Positions 1 to 9,872 of a DNA stretch of 64,000 nucleotides are shown here, piece after piece (positions within the stretch are counted from its first letter, which is position 1; the number at the start of each line of letters is the position of its first letter). The stretch comes from Monodelphis domestica. Its lineage: Eukaryota > Chordata > Mammalia > Didelphimorphia > Didelphidae. The position numbers and the translations under genes are program-made. The DNA is taken from the NCBI RefSeq assembly GCF_027887165.1, contig NC_077228.1, positions 106,282,137 to 106,346,136 on the forward strand. The letters are read 5' to 3'. A model generated the notes under the pieces. It ran no database searches. It was not told the origin of the DNA and was given only the letters and a program-made list of their open reading frames with translations.

Positions 1-60
1 AATCCTTTAACATCTCTGACCCTTAGTTTCCTCATCTGAAGACTGTAATAAAAAAGTCAC

Positions 61-215
61 AAAATCTCAGAGTCGGAAAGGACCTCCGAAGCCATCTGGT
101 CCCATGCCTTCATTTTCCAGATGAGAAAATGGAAACTCACAGAACTTTAAGTGACTTCCCCAAGGTGGCAGCCTCAGAATTTAAATCCTGGTCCTCCGAC
201 TTCAAACCTAGCACT
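61..215 (-). repeat. MIR-like SINE remnant
   Basis: The antisense CORE signature is readable: a 'GATGAGAAAATGGAAACT' stretch, then GTGACTTCCCCAAGGTGGCAG, then TTAAATCCTGGTCCTCCGACTT. It is diverged, as expected for an old MIR or MIR3-class element. Confidence 0.6.
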
Positions 216-334
216 TAATTAAGACAAGGAATCTACCAACTATCCACAAACAAATCTACTACCTAAACTTATTTTAAAGTTCCTATTACACTGAACACAA
301 TCATGCCACTGTTTTCCTTGTCTACGTCCCCTTT

Positions 335-940
335 TAAATTTCTGATTCCACTGTATATTTTTTGTTTCACTGACACACTTTTTCCTTTTCTTTTTCATCA
401 TTATCACTACCTACTCATTCCTCCCCAACTCATCTCAAACCTCCTCTTCCCAAACAAAAACTCTCCCTTGTAACAAATGTGCAGAGTCAAGGAAAACAAA
501 CACATTGTCTGGACCTGAAAATCTGGGCCCCATCTTGCACCTTCAGCCCATCACTTACTTCTCTGCCAAGAGGTGGGAGGCATTATTCATTTCAGTTTTC
601 TAGATTCATGACTAGTTACTACATGGATCAAAATTCTTAAAACTTTCAAAGTAATTTTCCTTAACCTTATTGAAGTCATTTCATAAACTCTTTTTCTCTC
701 TCTCATTCTACGTTGCATCTGTTTATACAAGTCTTTTTAGGGTTCAATCCATTTTGTAATTTCTTACAGCACAATAATATTCCATTCCAATCACACAGCA
801 CAACTTGTCCAAGCATTCTGCAATGAATGGGTACCTACTCTGTTTCCAGTTCTTGACTACAACAAAAGGGACTGTTGTAAATATTTTTATGATGTGGATC
901 CTTTTCCTCTGTCTTTGGCCTCTTTGGGAGGCTCTAAACC
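335..940 (-). mobile_element. L1 3' end (ORF2 C-terminus and 3' UTR), antisense
   Basis: On the minus strand this reads as the end of a marsupial L1. The 'CAGCACAATAATATTCCATT' stretch near 768 and the following sequence correspond to the GIGEWL/EYYC region of ORF2. The part at 335-640 corresponds to the 3' UTR. It is diverged and carries no open frame. Confidence 0.7.
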
Positions 941-1084
941 ACCTCCACTCTCACTGTCTGTACCCCCAGAGAGGGCTCCAACCTAAGATGGACTTGATGA
1001 TTGCTGAGTTCTGGTCTGAAACCAATATATCCTGAAAAGACAGTCTTGGCATCCTCAAGTCTCTTCTACCTCCACACTGGTGCT

Positions 1085-1275
1085 TGGCTCCAGTGGGTAC
1101 CCCATCCCCCCCCCCCATCTCATAATTCCAGCTTCCCTTTATTTCTGTCTTTCTTTATTAGAATGTAAGCTCTCCTGTGGTTGGGATCTTATAAAATTTT
1201 TTCATTAAACAAATTTCATTTTCCTGTTTATGTATCCCCAGTATTTAGCACATCATAAGCTCTTAATAAATGTTC
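1085..1275 (+). mobile_element. L2 LINE 3' end fragment
   Basis: The order 'AGAATGTAAGCTC', 'TGTATCCCCAGTATTTAGCAC' and 'CTTAATAAATGTTC' is the typical L2 3' terminus in sense orientation. A C11 run sits at about 1107-1117. Confidence 0.65.
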
Positions 1276-1280
1276 TATCT

Positions 1281-1450
1281 GGGGCAGCTAGGTAACACAG
1301 TGGATAGAGCATCAGGCGTGGAGTTAGGAGAACCTAGGTTCAAATCTGACCTCAGATACCACCTAGCTGTGTGACCTTGGGCAAGTCACTTAACCCCCAT
1401 TGCCTACCCCTTGCTGCTCTTCTGTCTTAGAATTGATAATAGTTGATACT
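1281..1450 (+). mobile_element. Type A SINE
   Basis: It begins GGGGCAGCTAGG, contains GTTCAAATCTGACCTC and GACCTTGGGCAAGTCACTTA, and ends in the type A region 'GTCTTAGAATTGATAATAG' without an A tail. It separates L2 and L1 remnants. Confidence 0.85.
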
Positions 1451-1605
1451 CTTTTCCCTTTTTTGTCACTTCTGTCAATCTTTTGAGTGTGAAATAGATC
1501 CTCATCATTGTTTGAATACACATTTCTTTTATTTTTGGTGATTTGGAACATTTTTCTATGGCTGTTGGTAGTTTGCATTTCTTCTTTTGAAAACCACTCC
1601 TTATT
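1451..1605 (-). mobile_element. L1 ORF2 fragment, antisense
   Basis: It ends in 'TTTGCATTTCTTCTTTTGAAAACCA', which is antisense to the FSVKEI...EMQIK region of L1 ORF2. It resembles 2100-2260, so two copies of the same L1 segment lie close together. Confidence 0.65.
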
Positions 1606-1639
1606 TGGTAAGAGTTTAAAAATAGTAAAAATAAATGCT

Positions 1640-1887
1640 ATTTCTGAGGCTCAGTGAATAAAGTGCTGGACCTGGAGTCAGGAACACTCAATGTTCTCTG
1701 AATTCAAATCTGGTCTCAGAGACTCATTAGATCACAAACAAGTCACTAAGCCCTGTTTGCCTCAGTTTCCTCATCTGTAAAATGGGCTGAAGAAGGAAAT
1801 GGTAAACTAGTTTCTTTACCAAGAAAGCCTCAAATGAGTCATGAAGAGTTGGACTTGACTGAAATGAGTGAACAACAGAATCTTATC
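1640..1887 (+). mobile_element. Type B SINE
   Basis: It has GGACCTGGAGTCAGGAA, 'CAGTTTCCTCATCTGTAAAATGGGCTG', GAAGGAAATGGTAAAC and the type B 3' end ATGAGTCATGAAGAGTTGGA. Confidence 0.85.
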
Positions 1888-1888
1888 T

Positions 1889-1953
1889 CTGTCTCTACCT
1901 ACCTACCCACCTACCTACCTGCCTACCTACCAGTCTGTCTGTCTGTCTGTCTG
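1889..1953 (+). repeat. (CTAC)n/(CTGT)n microsatellite
   Basis: CTAC units are followed by CTGT units immediately behind the type B SINE tail. This probably grew from the SINE 3' end. Confidence 0.9.
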
Positions 1954-1954
1954 C

Positions 1955-2260
1955 CTCATAATAGTATCACTGGGTCAAGAGGTAAGCAGAGTTTACAACT
2001 TTCTGATTGTTGTTCCAAATTGTTTTCCAAAAGGACTGGACAATTTCGCCACACTGCAGGTTGTTGTCTTATGTGGTCCTCTAACAGTCTCTCAAACAAT
2101 TGTCATCTTCCCTTTTTGGTCACCTCTGCTAATCTTTTGAATGTGAGATGGAACCTCATCTTCTTTTAAAAATGCTTTTCTTTTCGTGCTTTGGAATATT
2201 TGTACGAGGTTGTTGGGAGTTTGCATTTCTTCTTTTGAAAACCATTCCTTACTGGACACC
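1955..2260 (-). mobile_element. L1 ORF2 fragment, antisense
   Basis: 'CCAAATTGTTTTCCAAAAGGAC' at about 2014 is antisense to the L1 segment encoding the 'PFWRAIWNYAQRA' motif. The match continues to the 'TTTGCATTTCTTCTTTTGAAAACC' end near 2243. Confidence 0.7.
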
Positions 2261-2424
2261 AGACCTTCCTCCTTTCCAGAATTATTTAACACTCACTTTG
2301 GGTACCTCATAATATTTTTGAGGAAAGTGCTTTGTAAACCTGAAAGTGAGTTATTGTGTGAATTATTGGCAAAGGCAGGTTTTGAACCCCGGCAATAGGA
2401 TCTCCGAGTTGGAAATATATCCTC

Positions 2425-2885
2425 TCTATTAAAGGACCACTTTGATCATGTCTCTATTCAAAACTCTTCAATGGCTCTGCATTTCTTAAACCAGAGATCT
2501 GAAAGTTCTTTTGAGTTCCTTTGTTTGGATCTCCTTGAATTAACACATTTTATAAAGAGATAGTGATTTAGGCAGGAGCACAAATAGATGAATGATAAAC
2601 TTTAAAATGAACACTAAATTTGAGTTTGGACCCAGTGGCTGAAAGGATAAAATAACAATTACAATAAATATTCAAAAGACTGTTGAGTACAGAGAATTAT
2701 TCTGGACTCTGAATGGAGTTGGGGGGTGAGGAGAGATCCTGGGAGATAGAAAGTTTAAATTACAAATGCATTAGCTTAGCATTCAAGATCCTTTGTGCCT
2801 AGGAAACCTCCCAGTCTAGCCATTTTTACCAGTACTCTCCAGTAAGAGCACAGTGGCAGTGACTACTCAATAAATATTTGTTGAA
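2425..2885 (+). mobile_element. Broken L2 fragments
   Basis: Short L2-like stretches occur ('TGATCATGTCTCTATTCAAAACTC' at about 2445 and TTAGCATTCAAGATCCTTTGTG at about 2773), ending near CAATAAATATTTGTTG. The stretch 2490-2755 between them is unrecognised, and no gene is seen. Confidence 0.4.
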
Positions 2886-2980
2886 TGAATGTGTTGAGGA
2901 ATTAATGAGTCACCCTTCCCCTCACTGACTCCTTGTGCTAGGGAAGACATTTTAAATTACCATGGAAGGCAAAAGATGGT

Positions 2981-3010
2981 ATGAATGAATGAATGAATGA
3001 ATGAATGAAT
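2981..3010 (+). repeat. (TGAA)n microsatellite
   Basis: About seven ATGA/TGAA units occur in tandem. Confidence 0.95.
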
Positions 3011-3014
3011 GCAA

Positions 3015-3150
3015 AAGCATTATTAAGTACCTACTATGTGCCAGGCAATGGAGTTAGCAAGAGAAAATGAGGCAGTGCCTGCTCCTAAGAAGATTACATT
3101 CTAACAGGAGCAGACAGCCCAGTTAGGAGAATAGTGGCCTGGAAAGAGAG
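3015..3150 (-). mobile_element. L2 3' end, antisense
   Basis: 'TATTAAGTACCTACTATGTGCCAGGCA' followed by 'GATTACATTCTAACAGG' is the antisense L2 terminus. Confidence 0.65.
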
Positions 3151-3404
3151 TTTTTGTTTGGTGAGTTACTGAAATGGGGAGTGGAACCAGAGGTTAGTCA
3201 ATGGGCATGCCCTTTCCAGACACAATGGTAGTGCTGATTTGATTATTGTTTCCAGAGCAAATAGCATATAGAGACGTTCAAAGCTCCTGAGCCAGATCCA
3301 AATTCACCTTTTTTTTTTTTGAGGGGATGAAATGGAAACGGATCTTTTGTTTCATCCATGTATGGAGCATCCTGTGAAGACCAGTGAGAAACCGCTCTGC
3401 AATT

Positions 3405-3556
3405 TATGGTTTTAGAAAATTATCTCTGGAGAGTCTTAGAAAAGTTAAGTGACTTGCCCAGAGCCCTACAACCAGTATTTCTCAGTGTTGGGACTCGAAC
3501 ACAGGTCTCCCAGACTCCACAGCCAACTTTCTATCTATTCTATCTCAGCTGCCTCT
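3405..3556 (-). repeat. MIR-like SINE remnant
   Basis: Antisense CORE block 'TTAAGTGACTTGCCCAGAGCC', then ACTCGAACACAGGTCTCCCAGACTCC. Confidence 0.65.
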
Positions 3557-3601
3557 TTTGAATTTAAAGAGACATTATATTTGCATGGTGCTTTATAATT
3601 T

Positions 3602-3808
3602 TTTAAAATAATATTTTATTTCCCCCTTATTACATGCAAAAACCATTTTTAACATTTATTTAAAAAAAATTTTGAGTGGAAATTATTTTCCTTCCTCCCC
3701 ACCCCTCCTACCTCCCCAAATGTCTTTAAAAAAGATAAAAGAAGGAAGTTTTGTGCCCCGAAGGGAAACTTGGACTTTCAAAAGTGCCAGCCTCTATCAC
3801 ACCAGATG
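3602..3808 (-). mobile_element. 5'-truncated L1 3' UTR insertion
   Basis: It is flanked by a 17-bp direct repeat, 3585-3601 and 3809-3825, identical except at one base. The T-rich low-coordinate end and ACATTTATTTAAAAAAAATTTTGAGTGG match the antisense L1 3' UTR. Confidence 0.75.
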
Positions 3809-3825
3809 ATAGTGCTTTATAATTT

Positions 3826-4464
3826 CCCAAAGCATTTTTCTGTGTGATACAACAATTAAGCCCTGGATGGTAGTGAGATGTCACTTACTTGGGTGTGCCC
3901 TCAGGACTTGCTTACCTGGAGAGATTTAAAGGGAGATACCTCATTGGCTGGGTTAATAGACTGGGCTCACTGGGAGTTTTGAAGATGAAAAGAAGGAACC
4001 AAAACATCAGTGCTGTGACTGCTGGACTTCAGCCATATGGGCGCAGCTGGAACCTTTGACCCTTCTCTTAGGGATGTTCAGACCAGGAGCAGTAGCGCCA
4101 ATGAGCAGAGGAGAAGAGGGCAGAGACCAGTGAGCACACCTCTATTAAGATATTGTCCTATCTTTTTTCTAGTCCCGGAGTCACTCCCTTTTGGGCCCCC
4201 CCAATATTCCCTGCTTAAATACAACTCTAAATCCCCATTATCTCACCACTAAACATTTCTTTTTTCTGGAAAAAGAAAATAGAGAGATACGCAGCACTCT
4301 GCATTCCCTGATCATCCTGCACCGCCTGGCAGCTTTGATGTACAGAGCGGTGTCCTATGCTTTGATTCCCAGGAACAAAGAGGAGGCTGGGTTTGAGGCA
4401 TCACAGGGACTTGGGGGGGAGCACAAGAGAGAGAGAGTCAGAATCCTTCCGATGGGATACTGAC
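3826..4464. other. No gene recognised
   Basis: This is unique-looking sequence. Short open frames here (for example 4037-4252) have no recognisable motif or splice context. Confidence 0.5.
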
Positions 4465-4650
4465 CAATGGAAAGAGCCTTGAAGTGGAATTCCAGAGATC
4501 TGGGTTCTAATCCTAGCATTGTGATTTGTGGAGTAAGTCGATGAATCCCTTTGTTTTTCTTCTTGTTAAAAAAATATGGAGAGAATCTTCTTTCTACCTC
4601 CAGTCCATTGGGGAGATGAAATGAGGTTACTCAAGTAGAAGCACTTATTC
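4465..4650 (+). repeat. MIR-like SINE remnant
   Basis: GAGATCTGGGTTCTAATCCTAGC and 'GGGGAGATGAAATGAGGTTACTC' fit a diverged sense MIR. Confidence 0.5.
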
Positions 4651-4703
4651 CCTTCCTTGAAGTCTAATCATTGTGCCTACTGGCTGCTTAACATATATTT
4701 CTT

Positions 4704-4876
4704 TTTTTTTTTAAAATAACCTTTGCTTTCTGTATTAGAATCAATGCTAAGTTTCCGTTTCAAGGTGGAATTGGGGTTATGTGACTTGCCCAGGGACACC
4801 CAGCTAGGTCAAATTTGAACCCAGGACCTCCTGTCTCTGGGCCTGGTTCTCTATCCATTAAACCACCCAGCCGCCC
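4704..4876 (-). mobile_element. Type A SINE, young copy
   Basis: A T tract begins the antisense element, which ends at ACCCAGCCGCCC. An exact 12-bp target-site duplication, CATATATTTCTT, lies at 4692-4703 and 4877-4888. Confidence 0.9.
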
Positions 4877-5057
4877 CATATATTTCTTACTTTTAGGAGT
4901 TGATTGTGTAGTTAGGAATAAAAAATGAAATACTAATACTAATTATTATTAATAATTAAATAATGAATAAAATATAAACTCATGTACATTTAAAATAATA
5001 TAAATAAGAACATAATTATTGAATGAAGTAAATGGGAATTCCATCCTCTGCTAATTT

Positions 5058-5282
5058 GGAGCTAGGTAGGCGGCTCAATGGATGGAATGCTGAGCCTGGA
5101 GTCAAGAAGATCCGAGTTCAAATCCAGCCTCAGATACTTACTATATATGTGATCCTGGGCAGTCACTTAACCTCCGATTGCCTTAATCCACTGGAGAAGG
5201 AAATAGCAAACCACTCCAGTATCCTTGCCAAGAAAACCTGAGAACGCAGAGTGACAGACGTGATAGAACGACTGGACAAAAG
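5058..5282 (+). mobile_element. Type B SINE
   Basis: GAGCTAGGTAGGCGGCTC head, GAGTTCAAATCCAGCCTCAG middle, and GAGAAGGAAATAGCAAACCACTCCAG followed by the AGAACGCAGAGTGACAGACG end. Confidence 0.85.
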
Positions 5283-5419
5283 GGAGAGAATGATGTGAGT
5301 TGGCATATTATATAGTTAGAAAAGGCTATTTGGAGGGAGCGAGATTTGAGCAAAGCCTTAAAGATCTATAGGATTTGTATAGGCAGAGCATGAAGGAGGA
5401 AGGCATTCCAGTGGGGAAA

Positions 5420-5830
5420 AGAGCATGACAATAACAGTAATAAACATTTATATTTCGCTTTAAAGTTTACAGAACACTTGACAAATTGTATCTTATTTGA
5501 CTCTCAGAAGCTGGGGAAGCAGGTGCTGGTATTATCCCTTTTTATTAATGAAAACTTTTTTTGGAAAATTTTATTTAATTAGTTAATTTAGAATATTTTT
5601 CCATAGTTACAAGATTCATGTTCTTTCCCTCCCCTTCCCCAACCCCCTCCCGTAGCTGACACACAATTTCACTGGGTTTTACATGTGTCATTGTATTATC
5701 CCTTTTTTTAATAGGTAAGGAAATGAGGCAGAGATTAAGTGACTTGCCCAAAGTCACATAGCTGGTAGGTATCATAGGTTTGATTTGAATTCAGGTCCTC
5801 TGGACTCTGTTCTCACTCTCCCCACTGTAT
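5420..5830 (-). repeat. MIR/THER-like element split by an L1 tail
   Basis: Left part: 'ACATTTATATTTCGCTTTAAAGTTTACAGAACAC'. Right part: 'GATTAAGTGACTTGCCCAAAGTCACATAGCTGG'. The two halves are collinear around the insertion at 5544-5693. Confidence 0.7.
5544..5693 (-). mobile_element. L1 3' UTR tail insertion
   Basis: 'CACAATTTCACTGGGTTTTACATGTGTCATTG' and TTTAGAATATTTTTCCATAG are the antisense L1 3' UTR. TATTATCCCTTTTT recurs at 5530-5543 and 5694-5707 as a target-site duplication. Confidence 0.75.
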
Positions 5831-5912
5831 AAGGCAAGGAGAAAGCTTAAAGCATGGCAAAAATGGAGAACAAAGGCCTGTTTTGGAGATTCCAGTTCAA
5901 TTCAACAAATAT

Positions 5913-6163
5913 TTTGTTGTTGTTGTTCATTTGTTTCAAATGTGTCCAGTTCTTTGTAACCCTAGTTGGGATTTTCTTGGCCAAGACATTGGAGTGGTTT
6001 GGCATTTCCTTCTCCAGCTTGTTTTACAAATGAGGAAACTGAGGCAAACAAGGTTAGTGACTTGCCCAGGGTCATACAGCTAATAAATGTCTAAGGCTGG
6101 ATGTGAACTCAGGTCTTTCTGACTCCAGGTCTAGTGCGCTATACCCTGAGCCACTTAATTACC
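5913..6163 (-). mobile_element. Type B SINE
   Basis: TTGTTGTTGTTCATTTGTTT start, 'TTGGAGTGGTTTGGCATTTCC', 'GAGGAAACTGAGGCAAACAAGG' and CATACAGCTAATAAATG identify an antisense copy. Confidence 0.85.
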
Positions 6164-6164
6164 T

Positions 6165-6395
6165 TAATAAATATCTATTAAGCACCTACTAGGTGCAAAG
6201 CACTCTGCCAGGCACAATCGTGGGGAAGATAATTGGAGAGTGAGAGCAAATTAAGGAAGGACTTGAAAGGCAGAAAGAAGAGTTTCATTCTGATGGAGTA
6301 AAGCCATTGGGAGCTGTTTTAGATTGTTGAATAGTATAAAAGGCTAACATGATCAAAGCTGTGTTTCAGGATTTTAAATTTTGTAGCAAAGTTGA
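6165..6395 (-). mobile_element. L2 fragment, antisense
   Basis: It begins AAATATCTATTAAGCACCTACTAGGTGC and has a 'CATTGGGAGCTGTTTTAGATTG' stretch resembling antisense L2. It is cut at its right end by the solo LTR. Confidence 0.5.
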
Positions 6396-6399
6396 GAAG

Positions 6400-6757
6400 T
6401 GTAAAAAATAGACTCGAATACAGGACTACAGTCCCCACAAGCCTTTGCTCCACTTCCCCAAAATGCTTTGTAATCTCACGGGAATTCTGAGGTGGGCCGA
6501 GATCGAGGAAGGATTTAAGCTGGTGGCAAAGGTTTTGGGGCGTGTTTTGGACTTCCGTTTTGGAGCAGAGGCGTCTCTTCCATGATGTGAGGTTATTTTG
6601 TCTAGGCCTCTGGCCTAGGCACATGTTTCTTACTTGTATATTCTTTAATCCTTTAACCTTTAATAAACCTCTAAAAAAAATATAATACTCCTTGCAGAGA
6701 GAAACTAATTTCTACCTGCCTCAGTCTCCCCCATATTCCCTAATTTTAATCTTTACA
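6400..6757 (+). mobile_element. Solo LTR of an endogenous retrovirus
   Basis: The 358-bp element starts TGTAAA and ends TTTACA, a perfect 6-bp terminal inverted repeat with TG...CA ends. It is flanked by a 4-bp duplication GAAG at 6396-6399 and 6758-6761, a length typical of gammaretrovirus-like integration. AATAAA occurs at 6662-6667 near the 3' end. No internal retroviral genes are adjacent, so this is a recombined solo copy. The strand follows the AATAAA. Confidence 0.8.
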
Positions 6758-6769
6758 GAAGCATCATGA

Positions 6770-6926
6770 CTTGGTAGACTGGGCGCTGAATTTAGAGTTA
6801 GGATGGCTTAGATTCAAATTCTGCCTCACCTACTCATTAGTTTTTGACATCTAGAAAGCCATTTGACCTCCGTTAGCCTCAGTTGTCCTTTCTGTAAATT
6901 TACAGGGTGGGACTTGATGTCCTTCT
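6770..6926 (+). repeat. MIR-like SINE remnant
   Basis: 'TTAGATTCAAATTCTGCCTCACCTACTCATTAG' and CCGTTAGCCTCAGTTGTCC are diverged sense MIR blocks. Confidence 0.55.
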
Positions 6927-7172
6927 TAGGTGACTCAGTGTGCTGAGTCTGGAGTCAGGAAGACTCATCTTCCTGAGTGCAAATCCAGTCTCAGACACCT
7001 ATTAGTTAGTGGTGTGACCCTGGGCAAGTCACTTACCCCTATTTGCCCCAGTTTCCTTGCCTGTAAAATGAGCTGGAGAAGGAAATGGCAAACCACTGCA
7101 GTATCTTTGCCAAGAAAACTCCAAAGGGGTCTTGAGGAATTGGACAAAACTGAAAAACAACTGAACAAAATG
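6927..7172 (+). mobile_element. Type B SINE
   Basis: GGAGTCAGGAAGACTCATCTTCC, 'GACCCTGGGCAAGTCACTTA', GGAGAAGGAAATGGCAAACC and CTCCAAAGGGGTCTTGAGG are in order. Confidence 0.88.
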
Positions 7173-7733
7173 ATAAGGGCAGCAGGGTTTGGAGGGGAAA
7201 AGATTGGAGAGAAGGTGGATGCAGTCATAAGTAGTAAAGGTTCAGTTTAGGGAACATGAATGAAAAGGCAAACTGGAGGGACATTTTTCAGAGGAAAAAG
7301 CAACCACTCCTAGGGAAAGATTGGATGGAGGTTTTAAATGAGGTCAGTGACTCCAGTTTTCCAGCGAGAGCCTGGGAAAGTCATGGCAATACTCATTGCA
7401 ATGGGAATTTTTGAAAGGGAAGCCAATTTGGGGGTGAGATGATGAGATCAGTACTGAGTTTGAAGTGATATTCAAGATATACAAGTAGGAAAATCCTGTA
7501 AGCAGTGGCAGAATATTGATCTTGGAGATACCAGAACATAAGTCTCCCTGGGAGCAGGAGAGTAGGTCAAGGCAATGAACGAAGAGAAAACAACCAAGCA
7601 AAGATGGAAGGCTATAATTTTTGGGGAGGGACATCCACAAAGTGGGTAGGAAGAGGAAGAGGAAATGTAGAAGTGGCAGTAAAAGAGCCAAAACCCACAA
7701 GAAACTGTCAAGTTATGGAAGCCAACAAGGAGA
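7173..7733. other. No gene; probably worn antisense L2
   Basis: GATGATGAGATCAGTACTGAG with the following purine-rich text resembles antisense L2 ('GATGAGTTCAGTTTTG'-like). It is too diverged to be certain. The open frames here (for example 7344-7700) are shadows of this. Confidence 0.35.
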
Positions 7734-7947
7734 AATTTTTTTTCTTTTAAACTCTTACTTTCTGTCTTAGAATCAATACTGTATATTGGTTTTAAGGCAG
7801 AAGAGTGGTAAGGGCTGGGCATTGGGGGGTAAGTGACTTGCCCAGGGTCACACAACTAAGAAGTGTCTGAGGCCAGAATTTTGAACACAGGACTTCCTGT
7901 TTCTGAGTCTGGCTCTCAATCCACACACTGAGCCTCCTAGTTATCCC
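7734..7947 (-). mobile_element. Type A SINE
   Basis: T tract, 'GTCTTAGAATCAATACTGTATATTGG', AAGTGACTTGCCCAGGGTCACACAACTAAG, and CCTCCTAGTTATCCCC end. Confidence 0.88.
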
Positions 7948-8059
7948 CTAACCCTATTCTTAACAAATGATCTCTCTTCCTTGGGCAATGATCATCTGGC
8001 CTCTGTTTGCATATCTCCAGTAAAAGGGGGATTAACTGCTCCATGAATCATCCTGCGCC

Positions 8060-8210
8060 ATTTATTGACAACTGAAATTGTCAGAAAGTTCTTCCTTATA
8101 TTTAGTCAAAATCTGCCTCCTTCTGACTTGTTCTAATAACGGCTCCTGGTTCTCTCTGTTACAGCACAATAACAAATCATTCCTTTTCCATATTACAGCT
8201 CCTCATCTGA
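8060..8210 (-). repeat. Possible CR1/L3-like remnant
   Basis: 'TTGTCAGAAAGTTCTTCCTTATA' followed by AAATCTGCCTCC recalls the CR1/L3 3' region. The assignment is tentative. Confidence 0.35.
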
Positions 8211-8379
8211 AGGCAGAGATCAGACCAACAGCTTCTGGAATCTCTCAGCTTCCCCCTTTGGGAAGATTGAACTAACATTTGTTCATCTCCAGATTTCTGT
8301 CTGGGTCAGGGCAGATGCATGGCTTCAGAGTAGCCCTGTGCCCTCTTACTGAGCTCTATTTCCCTTTTGACCACATTTG

Positions 8380-8563
8380 TTCTTTTTTTTAACCCTCAAC
8401 CCTCTGTCTTAGAATCGATGCTAACTACTGGTTTCAAGGCAGAAGAGTGGCAAGGGCTAGGCAATGGGGGCTAAGGGACTTGCCCAGGAAGGATCTGAAG
8501 TCAGGTTTGAATCCAGGACCTCCCAACTCCAGTCCTGGGGCTCTATCCACTGTTCCGCCTACC
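8380..8563 (-). mobile_element. Type A SINE with internal deletion
   Basis: TTTTTTTTAACCCTCAACC start, 'AGGCAGAAGAGTGGCAAGGGC', and a junction CTTGCCCAGGAAGGATCTGAAG. The last lacks the usual CAGCTAGGAAGTGT block. Confidence 0.85.
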
Positions 8564-8962
8564 TTTCCCATGACCCCTTTTGTTCCACCTTTTTCACTCT
8601 GAGGCTCATCCTCCTTGATAGAAAATTCAGAAATGATCATAAAATGGAAGGGATGATGGTGCACATGGTAAGCTTCCCCTATATTCAGCTGACACAAGGT
8701 TTAGAAAGAGAGATAATTCTTCGAGGGACAGAATTTATATCCAAAAATGGATCGCATAGAAAAAGGGAAGCATTTTCCCCTCCAAATTCAGTTTCAAGCA
8801 ATGGGGCATAAACCCTGACGTCTGAGAAGTCACCATGACACCTCCCTAGTACTTGCTGTGTACAGCCATTAAATATGGGGAGCCAAGCGCCTCAGAGGAA
8901 AGACATAAGGAGTCCATAGGGAATGAGGGGGAGCAATTAATTCATTCAACAAGCATTTACTT
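8564..8962. other. No gene recognised
   Basis: Unique sequence. The open frame reaching 8811 starts in the neighbouring SINE and has no motif. Confidence 0.5.
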
Positions 8963-9204
8963 AGGTTGTTATTGTTCAATTGTTTTCAGCTGCGTCTGAC
9001 TCTTCATGACCTCTTTTGGAATTTACTTGGCAAAGAGACTGGAGTGGTTGGCCTTCTCCAGGTCATTTGACAGATGAGGAAACTGAGGCAAAGAGGGTGA
9101 AGTGACTTGCCCAGGGTCACACAGCTAGGAGATCTGAGATCAGGTTTGGATTCAGGAAGATGTCCTGGGACTGTCTCTATCCACTCTGCCAACTAGCTGC
9201 TCTA
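8963..9204 (-). mobile_element. Type B SINE
   Basis: TTGTTATTGTTCAATTGTTTTCAG, CTTGGCAAAGAGACTGGAGTGG, 'GAGGAAACTGAGGCAAAGAGGG', and CCAACTAGCTGC end. Confidence 0.87.
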
Positions 9205-9206
9205 AG

Positions 9207-9371
9207 ATCCTGGAGTGTTTTGTCATTTCCTTCTCCAGTGGATTAAGGCAAACAGAGGTTGAGTGACTTGCTCAGGGTCATAGGGTTAATAAGTGTGTGA
9301 TGTGGGATTTGAACTCAGGTCTTTCTGCCTCCAGACGGGGCACTCTATTCACTGAGCTACCTAGATGCTTC
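9207..9371 (-). mobile_element. Second, truncated type B or MIR-like SINE
   Basis: GTCATTTCCTTCTCCAGTGG, 'GAGTGACTTGCTCAGGGTC' and ACTGAGCTACCTAGATGC. It abuts the previous copy in the same orientation. Confidence 0.75.
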
Positions 9372-9401
9372 CTAGGCAAATAGATATCTACTAAGGGCTT
9401 A

Positions 9402-9507
9402 ATGGAGATGGCAACAGTACCAATCTTCCAGGGTTGTTATGAGGATGAAATGAGATATTTGTGAAGTGCTTTGCAAACTTAAAAGCACTATATAAATGCT
9501 AGCTATT
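9402..9507 (+). repeat. MIR 3' portion
   Basis: 'GGTTGTTATGAGGATGAAATGAGA' and GTGCTTTGCAAACTTAAAAGCAC are the conserved MIR 3' blocks. Confidence 0.65.
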
Positions 9508-9673
9508 CTTGTTATTTTAAAAATATTTCTACGACTTTCAATATAATCCATTTCCTTTCTATTCCTACATATTTTATTGCATACATTTAAAAAATATTCT
9601 TTGGAGGAGTCTCAGATTTCCCTGGACTTCCGTTGTGTTCCATGGCACAAAATATGTTAAGAATGCCTGATGC

Positions 9674-9872
9674 AGAGGTAACTAGGAGGCTGAGTGGATA
9701 GAGAGCCAAACTTGGAGTCAAGAGGTTCTGGGTTCAAATTTGGATACATACACTTCCTAGCTGTGTGACTTTGGGCAAGTCACTTAGTCCCCTGTTGCCT
9801 AACCCTTACTGCTCTTTTGCTTTGGAACCAATACTCAGCATCAGTTCTAAAGCAAAGGTAAGAGTTTAAAAA
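9674..9872 (+). mobile_element. Type A SINE
   Basis: AACTAGGAGGCTGAGTGG head, 'GTGACTTTGGGCAAGTCACTTAG', and AAGGTAAGAGTTTAAAAAG tail. Confidence 0.87.

Noticed and set aside
1281-1450. tRNA gene from the tRNA-like head of the SINE copies
   Set aside because: No complete cloverleaf or clean A and B boxes; these heads are decayed SINE promoters throughout the window.
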